NCBI GenBank assembly: GCA_023055425.1
Contig: JALGPY010000001.1
Span: 109,535,057 to 109,599,056 of the forward strand
DNA from: Linanthus parryae
Taxonomy: Eukaryota; Streptophyta; Magnoliopsida; Ericales; Polemoniaceae
Length of the DNA stretch: 64,000 nucleotides
Direction of reading: 5' to 3'
Position numbers and translations under genes: made by a program. Of this stretch, positions 45,922 to 57,091 are shown piece after piece (the stretch's first letter is position 1; each line of letters opens with the position of its first letter). The notes below the pieces were generated by a model that was not told the DNA's origin, did not search any database, and worked only from the letters and a program-made list of their open reading frames with translations.

Positions 45922-46599
45922 CTAATAATATGGCGGAAGCTCTCCTGAGTTTGAAAATTGAGAAGAGTCTCCAAATAGGTTGTGACGAGCATGAATTCCA
46001 CGCCTCTTTGCAGCAAAGTGTTTTTTTTTGCCCGGCGTCAGTTTAGATGTATCCATAGACATTATATATGACTCATTTTCTTCTGACTTCATCTGAAGAA
46101 ATTTATTCTTAGTTTCTTGCACTTCAACATGTCTTTGTAGTGCCTCAGCTGCGATCCTATCATTTGCCTCTCTTGATTGTTTCATTTATTCAACAGGGTC
46201 TAAAACTGGTGAGGATTCTTTGGCCGTTCTCTTAGCCTTTGCTTGAGTTCTTCCACCCAGCCGAGAACCTCTTACCCTCGCAGCATCAGTGTGAAGAGTC
46301 GGAGATGGCGTCGGTTCCTCAAAATCCGATGCTAAGTTTGTTGTGTGCTGGGTCGCCGTTGGAAATGAATTTTTCCACGGTTGGGACTTTGGCATGAACG
46401 AAGGGGGAGTTGGCATTGTACCTCGTGAAGGGGCAGTTGTCCTTGCAGACCGACGTCGGCTAGATAGTTCTGCTGATGGGTGTAGAGCTACATAGTCTTC
46501 AACAATTGGAAAACAATGTTTGAAAATAAAATATTTTCCATCACCATAAGTACAGTATAAACTCTCTACCATAAGACTATTTTTACATAAACAACACAA
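45922..46599 (-). pseudogene. Harbinger ORF1 (C-terminal part)
   Basis: Two abutting minus-strand frames (46599-46186 and 46185-45922) are separated by a single stop. They read as the C-terminal part of the second protein of PIF elements: KYFIFKHCFPIVEDYVALHP, then a Ser/Thr/Pro- and Arg-rich stretch, then MKQSREANDRIAAEALQRHV with a helical Glu/Lys-rich tail. The family usually has an N-terminal Myb/trihelix DNA-binding domain that helps bring transposase to the ends. That part should lie near 46600-47000 but is not readable. Confidence 0.65.
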
Positions 46600-47039
46600 G
46601 CTATTAGTAGGTTGTCAATATGAAAAATATCAAATGAATATGTGCAAGAAAATACTCACTTCTTCTATCAGATTTGTCTCTTTAGCAACAACCCACTAGC
46701 TTGACGTAAAGTTTGGCTCCATTTTCTACACTTGGCCCATATTTGTCTCTCCCCTATGGACTAGAATGATCGCTTATCAGCTAGAACATAGTTTGATGAA
46801 TACGAAACCAGTACTCACCCTTGTCTTGACCAGTACCAACTGTAACATCTTAAGTGATTTGTAGAAACGCGTGACATAGGGCTTTGTCTTTATTTTGTGA
46901 CCAATTCTGACTTGCATACATTTTTTAGAGAGGGTTGAGGATATTGATTTAAGTTGCAAGAGTGAATACGGGATTTGGGGGTGAAGGTCTAACCCTTCCA
47001 TGAGTTATTATATATACAAAAATATTTTTATCTTGATAT

Positions 47040-47700
47040 TGTAGCGGTGTATTTTCCCATCAGACTTTCCTCTTTATTTTTATGTTGTACCAACGTATTT
47101 TCCCATCAGACTTGCCTCTTTATCTTTATATTGTACCAGTGTATTTTTCCATCAAACCTTCCACTTTATCTTTATAGTGTAGGGTCCCCATCATAAATTG
47201 ACCTCAGTTACTGTAAAGCATTATCATTTCTTTGAACAATTTTAGCAGTATATTTTCACATCAAATTTTTCTTTGTAAATGCATTATCATTTCTTGTCCC
47301 ATTTGTGGCATTGTATTATCCCACCACAATCAATGTGAGTATGGGCTGCACTTATTGGCTATCTCATTACTTTATTTGTAAAACATTATCACTTCTTCGA
47401 GCAATTGTAGCAGTGTATTTTCTCATCACACTTTCCACTTTATTTTGATAGTGCAGGTTCCCATCAGAAATAGGTCTCAGTTACTGTAAAGCACTATCAT
47501 TTCTTTGGACAATTACAGCATTGTATTTTCACATCAAAGTTCTCTGTAAGGCATTATCATTTCTTGTCCCGTTTTGGAATTGTACTATTATCCCATCACA
47601 ATCAATGTGAGTATCGACTGCACTTATTGACTATCTCATTACTTTCTTTGCAGAAAAATTTCTTCGGACAATTATAGCAGTGTATTTTCACGTCAACTTT
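47040..47700. repeat. 273-base tandem repeat between Harbinger genes
   Basis: CAGTTACTGTAAAGCA ends at 47220 and recurs ending at 47493. The blocks GTGTATTTTCNCATCA, CATTATCATTTCTTGTCCC and CACAATCAATGTGAGTAT repeat in the same order over about 2.3 copies. This lies in the shared upstream region of the two divergent genes. Confidence 0.85.
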
Positions 47701-48754
47701 TCGCTGCACTTATGAGACAACATGTCTTTCTTCTTTTTCTTGAACGAGTTCAACAACATAACCCATTTTCCAACAATGTCTGGACTACACTCGTCGTCCA
47801 TGCTTTTCTGGTCACCAAAAAATTACCATTGGTCTACGTATGCTAGCGTACGCAAGCTCCGCAGATTCATTAGATGAAAACATGCGTATTGGTGAGTCTA
47901 CTTCTCCAGATACCCTTCGTCAATTCTGCAAAATTGTTGTATCCATCGATTAAGATGAGTATCGTAGTGCTCCTACACCAGCTGACCTTAAAGTACTTGA
48001 GAAATGTGACCGTCAAGGGTTCCCAGGAATTATTGGTTCATTGGATTGCATGCGTTGGCAATTGAAAAACTGTCCCACAGCTTGGCAGGGGGATGCCACG
48101 GGAAGGTCACATAAGCCAACTATTATTCTTTAAGACATTTCTAGCCATGATACTTGGATATGGCATGCGTTCTTCCGCATGCCCGGACCACAGAATAATC
48201 TAGCTACACTTGGTTGTTCACCTCTATTCGATCACCTAACACTTGGAGATGTCTCGAGCGTCCAATATGAGGTTAATGGTACACAACACCATATGTCATA
48301 CTATCTTTTAGATGGAATTTGTCCTAAATTGGGTACATTAATTGCATCCTTACAAAATCCCGAGACACTGAAGGAGAAACACTTCTCGAGCATGCAAGAA
48401 TCTTACCGAAAGGATGTACAACAAGCATTTGGCATCCTTCAAGCTAGATTTGTAATTGTTAAGAAGCCGAGAAGAGGGTGGAATCGTAGTGAACTACACA
48501 ACATCATGATGACGTGCATCATATTGCACATCATGATTGTGGAAGACGAGAGGGACGGGTATAATGATAATGATTCGGACGATGAAGGGACGGACGGGAA
48601 TATGTCCCGTAGAGCTTTGCCAATGAACTACGATAGAGCAGTCGTGGATCATAACCCAATAACAGGACTAATTGACTTAGAACAATACATGATGCAATAT
48701 CGAACAATTAGGTCTAAGCCGTTGAACACTGGTCTCCAAGAATACCTCATTTAA
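47700..48754 (+). pseudogene. PIF/Harbinger transposase
   Basis: In one frame the sequence reads DENMRIGESTSPDTLRQFCK, then QGFPGIIGSLDCMRW (first catalytic Asp), KNCPTAWQG, DTWIWHAFFRMPGPQNN, and finally SYRKDVQQAFGILQARF and the C-terminal helix. In-frame stops lie at 47951-47953 and 48131-48133. The second Asp (usual NDIN context) is Asn here (codon 48197-48199). The Glu of the usual DVERAFG motif is Gln (codon 48419-48421). The open part is 48179-48754. Harbinger transposase cuts at TWA targets together with ORF1; this copy cannot be active. Confidence 0.9.
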
Positions 48755-49021
48755 CATTTGTGGGCAAGACTTGGTCAAGGCAACTAAAAGTAGTATTATT
48801 ATTGTATTATCGTCTTATTGGTTGTTGTAATTTCTTTGTAATATACAGATTTGTACCTCGTTATCGTTGTTGTTTCTATGTGTTTTGCTATTTCTTTTTT
48901 TTTTTTTTTGAGGAAAAGACAACTTCTCATTACTAGTGGTGATTGAGGATGCCTGAAAGGCCATTTACATCACTTTGGAGAAATTGAACAACCCAATTGG
49001 GCTCAGTGTTGGGCCAGATTG

Positions 49022-50071
49022 TCATTTTGGCAGTGGTAGTCCAGATCTGGCAAATTGGTGAGCCACGCTGTTTGTCGTACGTGGGATGTACCTTATTATA
49101 GCTCCTTCTAGAAACCTCAAAAGTTGCACCGCTTCATTGATGTATAATCCAGCTTCTGAGAGGTCCATCTGACTTTCCTTCTCCCAGTTCATCACCTTCG
49201 AGACGATAACCTGAGCGTCCATTTCCAATTCAACCCATTTGAATCCTTGACTCCTAATCAACCGGAGGCCTTCTAGTAACGCCGCTGCTTCCGATTCCAA
49301 CGCCGATTTAGTGCAAAAGGGGGTACTTAATCCAGCGAGGAATTTGCCGTTATAATATCTAATCACTGCTCCTCCTCCTCCGGTTTCCGTCGCCGGATCC
49401 CAGGCTCCGTCAACATTAAGCTTTACCCAGTTCATCGAAGGCGGTTTCCACTTTACTTTCGGCTTTGTTGTACTGGGATTGTCCTGTCTCTCTTGCACCG
49501 GATCAAATTCAGTTAAGAATTCTCTCGCCAATCTTTCTAGGTCTACTAGTCTTTTTGTTTTCTGCTGAAAGACTCTTGAATTTCTCTCTTTCCACAGAAT
49601 CCATACTGTGCAAAAGAGTTTCACATCTCTAGCCTTCAGCTTCTGGTAGAGTCTTGGAAGCCAATCACTAAAGTTTGGGGTTTTGTCATCCAGAAGATCC
49701 GGTCCAAACAGGTTCTGCCAAAGTGCTTTTGAGAATTTGCAATTCATCAATAAATGATCCACCGTTTCTTGCGATTTATTGCATAGGGGACATTCACCAG
49801 TATTCTTGACCCTTATTCGAGTCAACTTGTCTCCAGTTCCAAGAGAATTCAGACTCGCCCTCCAAGTAGTGTATAGTACCCTTTTTGGTAGTTTGATTTT
49901 CCAGAAATTCTTAAACCATTGATCCTCCGTGCTGCTAGATTCCTTCGTCGAATTTTCAGCATCCCAGTCTATTTTACACGCTTCTTCATAGCCCGAACTG
50001 GTACTGTATTGACCATTCTCAGTGAAATGCCATACAAATCTATCTGGTTTGCTTTCGGTTGGGATTGGCAC
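49022..50071 (-). pseudogene. LINE ORF2 C-terminus: zinc motif and RNase H
   Basis: The 349-codon frame includes the zf-RVT motif (CPLCNKSQETVDHLLMNCKF). An RNase H of the plant non-LTR type follows: LNVDGAWDPATETGGGGAVI with the first Asp, ESEAAALLEGLRL with the Glu, and ELEMDAQVIVSKVMN with the second Asp, ending near SVAHQFARSGLPLP. RNase H would remove the RNA template after first-strand synthesis. The frame is separated from the RT block by stops around 50072-50750. Confidence 0.88.
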
Positions 50072-50132
50072 TTTTTGTTATTTCTTCTACATCAATGGAG
50101 ATAAAGCTTTGCAACAGTTTGCCATTTTTCCA

Positions 50133-52008
50133 CTATCTCTCATGCGTGATGAAGTCTGCAACCTTTGAGTTTGGATTTCCCCTTAATGGACCCCCTGGCT
50201 TGAAAGAGTAAGGTCTCTTTAACCAGGGGTCTGTGACTATGTTTATTGATCGCCCATCTCTTACTTTCCAGCGTGCTCCCCTACTTATGATTGCTTTGCT
50301 ACTAAGGATGCTTTTCCAAGAAAAAGAGTCAGAGGGTTTTGCCTCCAAAGCTAACGTAGAGCAGTGGGCAAAATACTTTGCTTTATAAATCTTGCTCATC
50401 CGGTTGTCCGACTGAATTATCCTCCAGAGTTATTTGCCCAAAAAGAGCTTTGTTAAAGTTGTGCAAATCGCGAAATCCCAACCCTCCCTTGACCACTGGT
50501 TTCTTTAAGTTCCTCCAGGAGATCCAATGTCTTGCTCGTTGCCCTTCCTTTTTCCCCACCAGACATTGCTTGCTAGAGCCTCAATTTTGGTGCAGAGTTG
50601 TTTGGGTAAACAGAAGCAGTTCATCGTATAGACAGCTAACGCTTGCAAGACAGACTTTATCAAAATTTCTCTACCTGCCGATGATAAGCTTGATTGTTTC
50701 CAGTTCTTTAACTTGTTTTCCACTTTCTCTAGCAAATTTCTGAATCTGAACATTTTGTTTGACCAATTTCAGTGGGTAATCCAAGATTCTTCTCATGGGA
50801 GCTAGCTTGTTGAACACCGAGTGTTGTACCGATCGAGTCTTTATCCTAATTCTGCACTCTGCCAGAGAAAAAACCGATGATTTGTTGTAATTCACTCTCT
50901 GCCAAGATGCCTTCTCGTAACTTTGTAAAATAGCCTGTAAAACAGCTACATCAGTAGTTTTTGTTTTTGTAAATATAATGCTATCATCCGCAAAAAATAA
51001 ATGTGATATTACAGGGCCATTTTGAGACGTTGTCATCCCAGAAAGACGTTTTTGTTGGGTTGCCATCGAGAGCTTCCTTGAAAGAGTTTCTCCACACAAC
51101 AGGAAGAGGTAGGGAGATAACAGGCAACCCTGCCTGAGTCCTCGTCCAGGTGTGATGGCACCTTGAACTTTGCCACCAATCGACAGGGAAAAAGAGGCTG
51201 TCCGAAAGCATGTTGATACTAGATTAACCCATTTTCTACTAAATCCCATCTTAAGCATCGTAGCTTCCAGAAAACTCCACTCGACCTGGTCGTAGGCCTT
51301 AGCCATGTTTAGCTTTAGAGCCATATGTTCGTCCCTTCCTTTTTTTCGTGTTCTCATAGAATGGAGTAACTCATGAGCAGTGAGAATATTGTCGGTTATA
51401 AGCCGACCTGGTACGAATGCACTCTGAAATTTTGAAATTAAATCATCCAACACTGTTTTCAACCGATTGACCAACACTTTGGTAACAAGCTTATAAATAG
51501 TCGTACAAAGACTTATAGGTTTCAGATCACTCGGCTTTCTAACTTGTTTGACTTTCGGATTTAATGCCAAAGTCGTGTTGTTAAAAACTTCAATACTTTT
51601 CTCACCATGTAAAATGTCCAAACAGGTTTTGCTTACCTCATCTCCGACGAGAGCCCAATTATGTTGATAGAAGCCTGCCGAAAACCCGTCAATCCCCGGG
51701 GCTTTCCATGGTGGCATATGGGCTAAAGTGTCCTCTACTTCCTGCCTCGTAAAAGGCATGTCCAGTTCTTGGGCTTGCTGATGGCTTAAGCTCGGAGAAG
51801 TATCACTGAGCATCTCTTCAATACCTTCTACCGATGGATAATCACTAGTAAAGAGACTTTTAAAGTAGTCCTCCAGAATACCTACCATGTCTTCTTCCTC
51901 TGTTTTCCACTCCCCTTGATCGTTTTCTAAACCTTTCAGAGTGTTCCTTGCTCTTCGGATGGTTGCTTTGGTATGGACATATTTCGTGTTTCGGTCACTT
52001 TTCTTCAA
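50133..52008 (-). pseudogene. LINE ORF2 reverse transcriptase
   Basis: The 445-codon frame 52008-50671 shows LINE RT blocks in order: MPPWKAPGIDGFSAGFYQ, NPKVKQVRKPSDLKPISLCT, FQSAFVPGRLITDNIL, MAKAYDQVEWSFLEATMLKM, GLRQGCLLSPYLF, and the catalytic SHLFFADDSIIF. The thumb and connection continue in other frames (50753-50505 and 50399-50133) after frame breaks near 50700 and 50450. Catalytic aspartates are intact. RT copies the element RNA at the nicked target. Confidence 0.9.
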
Positions 52009-52038
52009 CCATTGGGTTCTCGATCTCTAAAGCCAGAG

Positions 52039-53043
52039 TTACTCCTCCCTTGACAATAGGGTATTGATATCTTTTTGAATCTGGCCGTGCTCTACCCACT
52101 GTTCATTCCCCATTACTCCTTGTTCCAGATTCTTCAACCGTCGACGAAGGGTTCGGAGTTGGTTTCGGACGTTCCCAAAAACTTCTTTGTTCCAAATTTC
52201 CAGCCTCGCACCTGTGTTCTTCAACTTGTTTTGCAGTTCCATCGAGCCTGCGTTTATCCATTCGTTTCGCAGAAAGTTGTCGAACTCAGAATGTGACATC
52301 CATGCTGATTCGGACAAGAACCGTGATTTTTTATTCTTTGCAAGAGAGCACACCAATTTGATAGGGATATGATGGGACGTAGTACTTGTCAAGTGATTAA
52401 CCTGAGCATTACCAAACTTTTCAAGCCAAGCTAGATTAGCGGCCGCCATATCTAGCCTCTCCCGGATCCGAACCTCGTTTCTTGGATTGCTAGTCCAAGT
52501 GTATTTGATCCCATTATAACCCAAATCAAACAGTCCATTCTTAGATAATGCTTGTCTAATGTCATCTATTAACTGAAAGTCAGCTACTAAACCACCTTCT
52601 TTTTCACCCAAACTAGTCATTGCATTAAAGTCGCCGATGACACACCATGGCGCTTCAACTTTTTTTCTCAAGCAAGATAAGAGTTTCCATGAATGAACTC
52701 TTTCCTCAATAACTGGGTTTCCATAGAAGCAAGTTAATTTCCACATGAAATCCCCTTCCACTTCTTTGATTAAGCAATCGATGCAATATCGGTTCTTGTA
52801 ACGTAACCGAACATCCACATCGTCTTGCCAAAACAAATCCAAACCACCACTGCGCCCCACAAAATCCTTGCTCAGGCCAGCGCGGAACCTAAGCTTGGTA
52901 CGAATGCCTTCAATCTCACTAGAAGTCATCCTTGTTTCCATTAAGAAAACAAGTTTGGGCTGCTTACCTCTAACAAGGCTTTGTAAGATTAGAACATTAC
53001 GGAGGTTCCCAAGCCCCCGTATGTTCCAGCTCAACACATTCAT
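52039..53043 (-). pseudogene. LINE ORF2 apurinic-type endonuclease
   Basis: Starts MNVLSWNIRGLGNLRNVLIL, the standard ORF2 beginning. It contains FLMETRMTSSEIEG (catalytic Glu), KLTCFYGNPV, WCVIGDFNAM (Asp/Asn) and the final motif TTSHHIPIKL. The last motif is normally SDHxPI; here His (codon 52372-52374) stands where the catalytic Asp is expected. A stop at 52039 separates it from RT, with more stops before 52008. The enzyme would nick the target DNA. Confidence 0.88.
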
Positions 53044-53271
53044 TGCGCTTGGCGGCCCTGCTTAGCAGGCGCCGCCATTGTTTCTTGTGGGTACTTTGAG
53101 GCTCCCCCTTCCTCTCCTTCTCGACTCGCCACTCCCAACCCATGGACTCGCTGATTTCCCACCTTTGCCGTACTTAATCTACGATCCTGTTGCTTTTCTC
53201 TTGCATTCGGTGTCAAGTCTATCTCCTGAAGCTTTCTTTGGCTAAAGCCTCCTTTGCTTTCTGTTCTTTCG

Positions 53272-54222
53272 TCAAGCTCGTATGGGACGCAGGTTTTTTT
53301 CCTTTATTTCCCCCTTGGGTTTGTTTGGTGTATCTTGGGTGGCTAAAGGATTTTCAAACACTCTAATTCTGTTGGCCTCCTCATTGTTATCAATTTCTTC
53401 TACGTCTTCCTCCATCTCCGAACGTGAAATTGAGCCAGAAGCTGAACCTTGAGCTGATCTTGCATCCTTTGTGTCGCTGTTTGTCTCATCAGACTTCACA
53501 TTCTTTCCTTCACTTTGGTCTTTCTCTTTGTGCCCCCCTTCTCTGTTAGTGTTCATGGTTGTAGCCTTCTTTTTCCTTTGAGGTGGTTTGTAGAGCAAGA
53601 AAGATCCATACCCCGGAAGCTTGGATTCGTCTGTGTGGTTATTCGAGTTGCACTGGTCACTGTAGTGATCAAGGCAGCCGCACCACTCGCATACATGGGG
53701 TATTCACTCGTATTTATAATCGATCCATCTCTTCTCCCCAAACGCCTTGATGAACCTTCCCCTTACCAGTGGTTTCTTGACATTGATTTTTACTCTAATT
53801 CGAATGTAATCTCCTTCTGGTCCCAAAAGAACTCTCTCATCTTCGCCTACTATTTCGCCGAGAGTCTGCAGTGGCTTCTTTGCCTCTTTTGGGTCCAGAA
53901 AATAAGCCGGTAGGTTAATCACTTGAACCCAGATTTCAGTTTTTTCAAACATAGACGCTTCAATCTTCATATGACTATCCAATGGCTGAAGCACTAGGAG
54001 ATTATCATCAAAAGTCCAAGGGCCGCCTTTTAGAACCCTATCTCTCGATTCACGATCTGGGAACGTAAACACGAATATATTGGGGCTTGTTTCGAAAATA
54101 ATAACCTTGTCTCCGTTAATCCAAATCTTTTTGAAAACTAGTTTCATTGCCCAGGTTTTAACCACTCCTGGCGTGACAAAGGATCCGATCAAGCAGTGTT
54201 GGAAGTTCTTGACAGCTTCCAC
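53272..54222 (-). pseudogene. LINE ORF1 (DUF4283 and zinc knuckle)
   Basis: The frame reads VEAVKNFQHCLIGSFVTPGV, then FEKTEIWVQVINLPAYFL (DUF4283) and ends the first part at IDYKYE. One in-frame TGA follows, and the same frame continues directly into the zinc knuckle CEWCGCLDHYSDQC and a charged tail to 53272. The frame probably extends upstream of 54222 through YTTEEEDVYEYDEEFC; the nearest ATG (about 54336) meets a TGA after four codons. ORF1 binds the element RNA. Confidence 0.85.
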
Positions 54223-54414
54223 GCAGAACTCCTCATCATACTCGTAAACGTCCTCTTCTTCTGTCGTGTATGGCCTCTCAGGTTGAATCCCAGCCTTCCC
54301 AGTCGTAGTCTTGCCGTTTTTTTCTCATTCGTTTGCCATCGTCGTCTCTACCAGGGTTTGCTCCGCTCAGAGCACTAGGTCAAAACTTTTTGCAAAGCTT
54401 TACTGCTATTTCTT

Positions 54415-55251
54415 ATTTATATATATAATGTCTAATTTAAATCAGAATATCTATATATATATATGTAATTATTAATTCACAAAAATAAAATTGTTTTTTA
54501 ATATGATAATTTGAAAAATACTATTTTAATATTAAAAAATGTGAAATATGTATTCGTAATTATCAATAATAATTATCAAAAACATGAATTAGTTATTGCA
54601 CGCATAATAAGTGATTACAAAAATTAAACTACATGAAGATTTAGTGAATATTTTTTAGTAAATGTTGTCTAAGAAGTAAATAAATCAAGATTTAGTGAAT
54701 TATTCAGGATTAATATTTTCAGATAAATTACTAAAAGATAATTACTTAAACTACAAATCTTATGTTTATATAAAAAAAAACTACAAACCTTATCAACAAA
54801 CTAAATAAGAAAAATAAAAATAGAAGATATAAACAAATACAAAAATGAATTAGTAAAAGATTATTATTTAAACACAAAAAAATCTTATGAACTCAACATA
54901 AAAAGAAAAAAAATATAAACTAAATGAACGTTGGCAGTGAGACCAACTCCTACAGTTTCTTCAACTCTTCACTATCTTCTCCTAAAATCTCTCCTACAAT
55001 TTTTAGAATTACGTTCAAATGATAAACAATCAAAAAAACAAAATCTATCAAAACCAAATCGATAATTCAGGAGCATCCCCACAACGAGTTCCCTCACAAC
55101 ATCGACTCCAACAGCGGGGCAAGGGCGTGCGCGCCGAACCCGCCACCGCCCTATTTCGCCTGATTAGTCGGCTCCTAAACCACAACGCCTCCCATGTTGG
55201 GTTCGCTAATCCACTTCCCAAGCTTACCCAAGCCAACCATTGGAGTTGGTC
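54415..55251. other. Right arm of the Harbinger element
   Basis: Very AT-rich, with no gene. The stretch from about 54470 to 54650 resembles 45690-45850 in the same orientation (TTTTTAATATGATAAT, CAATAATAATTAT, GCAYGCATAATAA, ACTACATGA). A GC-richer segment near 55100-55240 precedes the terminal repeat; its 78-codon frame (55019-55255) runs into the terminal repeat and is not convincing. Confidence 0.5.
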
Positions 55252-55419
55252 TTAGTGTGTTAGATAATGTTAGCAACAGTGTCTGTCTTTTCCTAATTCT
55301 TTTGACAAAACTCTAAAAATTCAGCTTAAAAAGTATGTGTGAAAAAATCCAACTGAACTGAAAATCACATTATGTTCGGTATAAGCTGAAATTATAGATC
55401 ACTAACTTGAACCATTTAA

Positions 55420-55505
55420 CAATTTTTATTAGCATAATATTTTTTCCTCGTGTTCGAACTCGATACCTCATGTAGAGGCTTTAAATGCTCTACCACTGTC
55501 TAGCA
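55420..55505 (-). repeat. tRNA-derived SINE fragment
   Basis: On the minus strand, CAGTGGTAGAGCATTTAAAG resembles the D-arm and A box of a tRNA. An anticodon-arm-like hairpin follows (CCTC TACAT GAGG), then a B box (CGAGTTCGAACACG) and an A-rich tail. No full acceptor stem is visible, so this is a SINE head rather than a tRNA gene. Confidence 0.55.
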
Positions 55506-55571
55506 CCCATTTCGTGTTTCTATGTCGATCTTTAGACGGTGTTCTTCACTCATTTTTGATTAATTCTCACG

Positions 55572-55766
55572 ATGGTGCTTACTAATGAAGTTTCGATGTC
55601 GCCAAATGGTTCAGGCGTCTCTCAGGCTGCAATTGACAACTCTTCGTCGTATTTTGTCACCAACTCATATCATCCAGGTATAACTCTCGTATCTCAACCT
55701 CTTAGTGGAGAGAATTTTAATACTTGGTTCAGATCAATGAGTTTGGCACTAGTGGCTAAGAAATAG
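55572..55766 (+). pseudogene. Copia gag N-terminal fragment
   Basis: A 64-codon plus frame ends SYHPGITLVSQPLSGENFNT, then WFRSMSLALVAKK and a stop. This matches the N-terminal domain found at the start of many plant Copia gag proteins (a His/Pro-Gly start, then LVxxPLxGxNYxxWxR and an alanine-containing helix). No LTR or further pol is attached, so it is an isolated remnant. Confidence 0.7.
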
Positions 55767-56317
55767 AGTTGGGAAGGGAAGTGTAGAGAAATGGGGTAGG
55801 GCTGGGAAGGGGAAAATATTCCTATGGTTGTATTATTTGTGATGACAATGTAGTTATTTCATCTGTTTATGCTTACCAAATAACGAATTGGGATAAAGAG
55901 GTGTGACGTCCCAATAAGGACATTGTGGAGGAAGAGGTGGGACGAAGTAGCATCACTTGTGGAGAAAGGACCCAGTAAATGCATGCCAAGCCAGCTAGGA
56001 GCCGAACTCCATAGGTAATGTGGTCACTGAAAGTGCAAACACCACGTTGGTAATAACTTGAACCAACTTTCTTGGAAGATTGAGACCTTGCACCAAATTA
56101 ACCCCCTAAAGCCAACCTCATGTCACAATCCATCTCCCCAATCCATGTGAATTCTTTAGCCTTCCAACACGTTGAAATAAGCTACCACTTCACACTTTAT
56201 ACATAAGATAGTTGAGAGCAGCTTATACAGTACGAGTACATCAGAAAAGCCATTACTCCAACAAAAACCCCAAATTCTTCCTTATCTTCTTTAACTACTC
56301 CCACATGGACCTCTCTA

Positions 56318-56470
56318 ATGGTTTTCGTTCATTTATTCGCCTTCTTCTTCTTCTCTTCTCAAACCCTAGTCCAATCACCTTCCCTTCTTAAACAACAATT
56401 TCTAATTCTTCTTCTTCTTCTTCTTGGTCTACACTTATTCAATTTTAAGCGACACTTCACTTACAAGTAG
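56318..56470 (+). CDS. Short ORF with signal-peptide-like start, copy 1 (50 aa)
   Basis: ATG at 56318 gives MVFVHLFAFFFFSSQTLVQS, followed by PSLLKQQFLI, a poly-Leu stretch from the CTT repeat, GLHLFNFKRHFTYK and TAG. The hydrophobic core followed by a small-residue site (LVQS) looks like a cleavable signal peptide. A TTTATACATA box lies about 120 bases upstream. The poly-Leu tract after the putative cleavage site is odd for a secreted peptide, and it may instead be the first exon of a longer gene. Frame and length are kept in the other two copies. No family recognised. Confidence 0.4.
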   Translation: MVFVHLFAFFFFSSQTLVQSPSLLKQQFLILLLLLLGLHLFNFKRHFTYK

Positions 56471-57091
56471 GGTAGATGATCTTCTTTTTTCATATATGGC
56501 ATAGAAGAAACTACACTTACTCACCAAGATACATCTTCCTTCCCTGTAACAAACCGATCGGGGTAGAGAAACCCCACTCGACGATCACATTTCTGGGTTC
56601 CGACCTGTAGATCTTGAATGAGGTTTTTCTTAAATTCAACCTTTTACACTATACTGGAGACTTCTTAGGTTTACATTCGTGGTTGTCTTCATATTCAGAA
56701 TCATACAATCAATATTTAGTTTCTCTTTAACAAAAAAAACAAAATTTGAGTACGTTTACACTGAGCCGTTTTTTTACTGATTCATAGTTGCAACATATTG
56801 GTTTGTTAAATCATCTAAAAAACAGTTTAACACACTTAGAAACTTAAGACTACCCTATTTTTAACGAATGATGTAGTTCAGTGAATGATGTAGTTCAAGA
56901 AAGTTTTGCGGCCAACCGTAAAAAGGGTAAACATTTTTACAATTGAGATGTAGTCTCATGATGCATCACCTTATTTTGGACGTTGATTGAGTTAGATTGG
57001 TTAATGCTTTCGTAATTTCAAATCTCAGTATGCGAGTTTGATATGTGGTGTATTCTGTGAAGAAGGGTGATTTAGATATTGCTCCTGAATT

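Larger units (their letters stand above)
48897..54403 (-). mobile_element. L1-type LINE (5.5 kb)
   Basis: The minus-strand element ends in a poly(A) tail (T run 48897-48910 on the plus strand). It is flanked by the 11-base duplication TGCTATTTCTT at 48886-48896 and 54404-54414. From 5' to 3' it encodes ORF1 (DUF4283 and zinc knuckle), then ORF2 with APE endonuclease, RT, a zinc motif and RNase H. It appears nearly full length. Only a handful of stops interrupt the ORFs, so it is younger than the Harbinger element it sits in. Confidence 0.95.
45475..55251. mobile_element. PIF/Harbinger transposon containing a nested LINE
   Basis: The left end GGCCATCTCCAATGGTGG and the inverse of the right end (GACCAACTCCAATGGTTGG) match at about 15 of the first 18 positions. 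Both are flanked by the 3-base target TTA (45472-45474 and 55252-55254), as is characteristic of PIF/Harbinger. Inside are divergently transcribed ORF1 (minus) and transposase (plus), both decayed. A 5.5-kb LINE is inserted at 48886-54414. Without the LINE the element is about 4.3 kb. Confidence 0.85.

Noticed and set aside
55019..55255. A 78-codon plus-strand ORF near the right end of the Harbinger
   Set aside because: It runs into the terminal repeat and has no motif.
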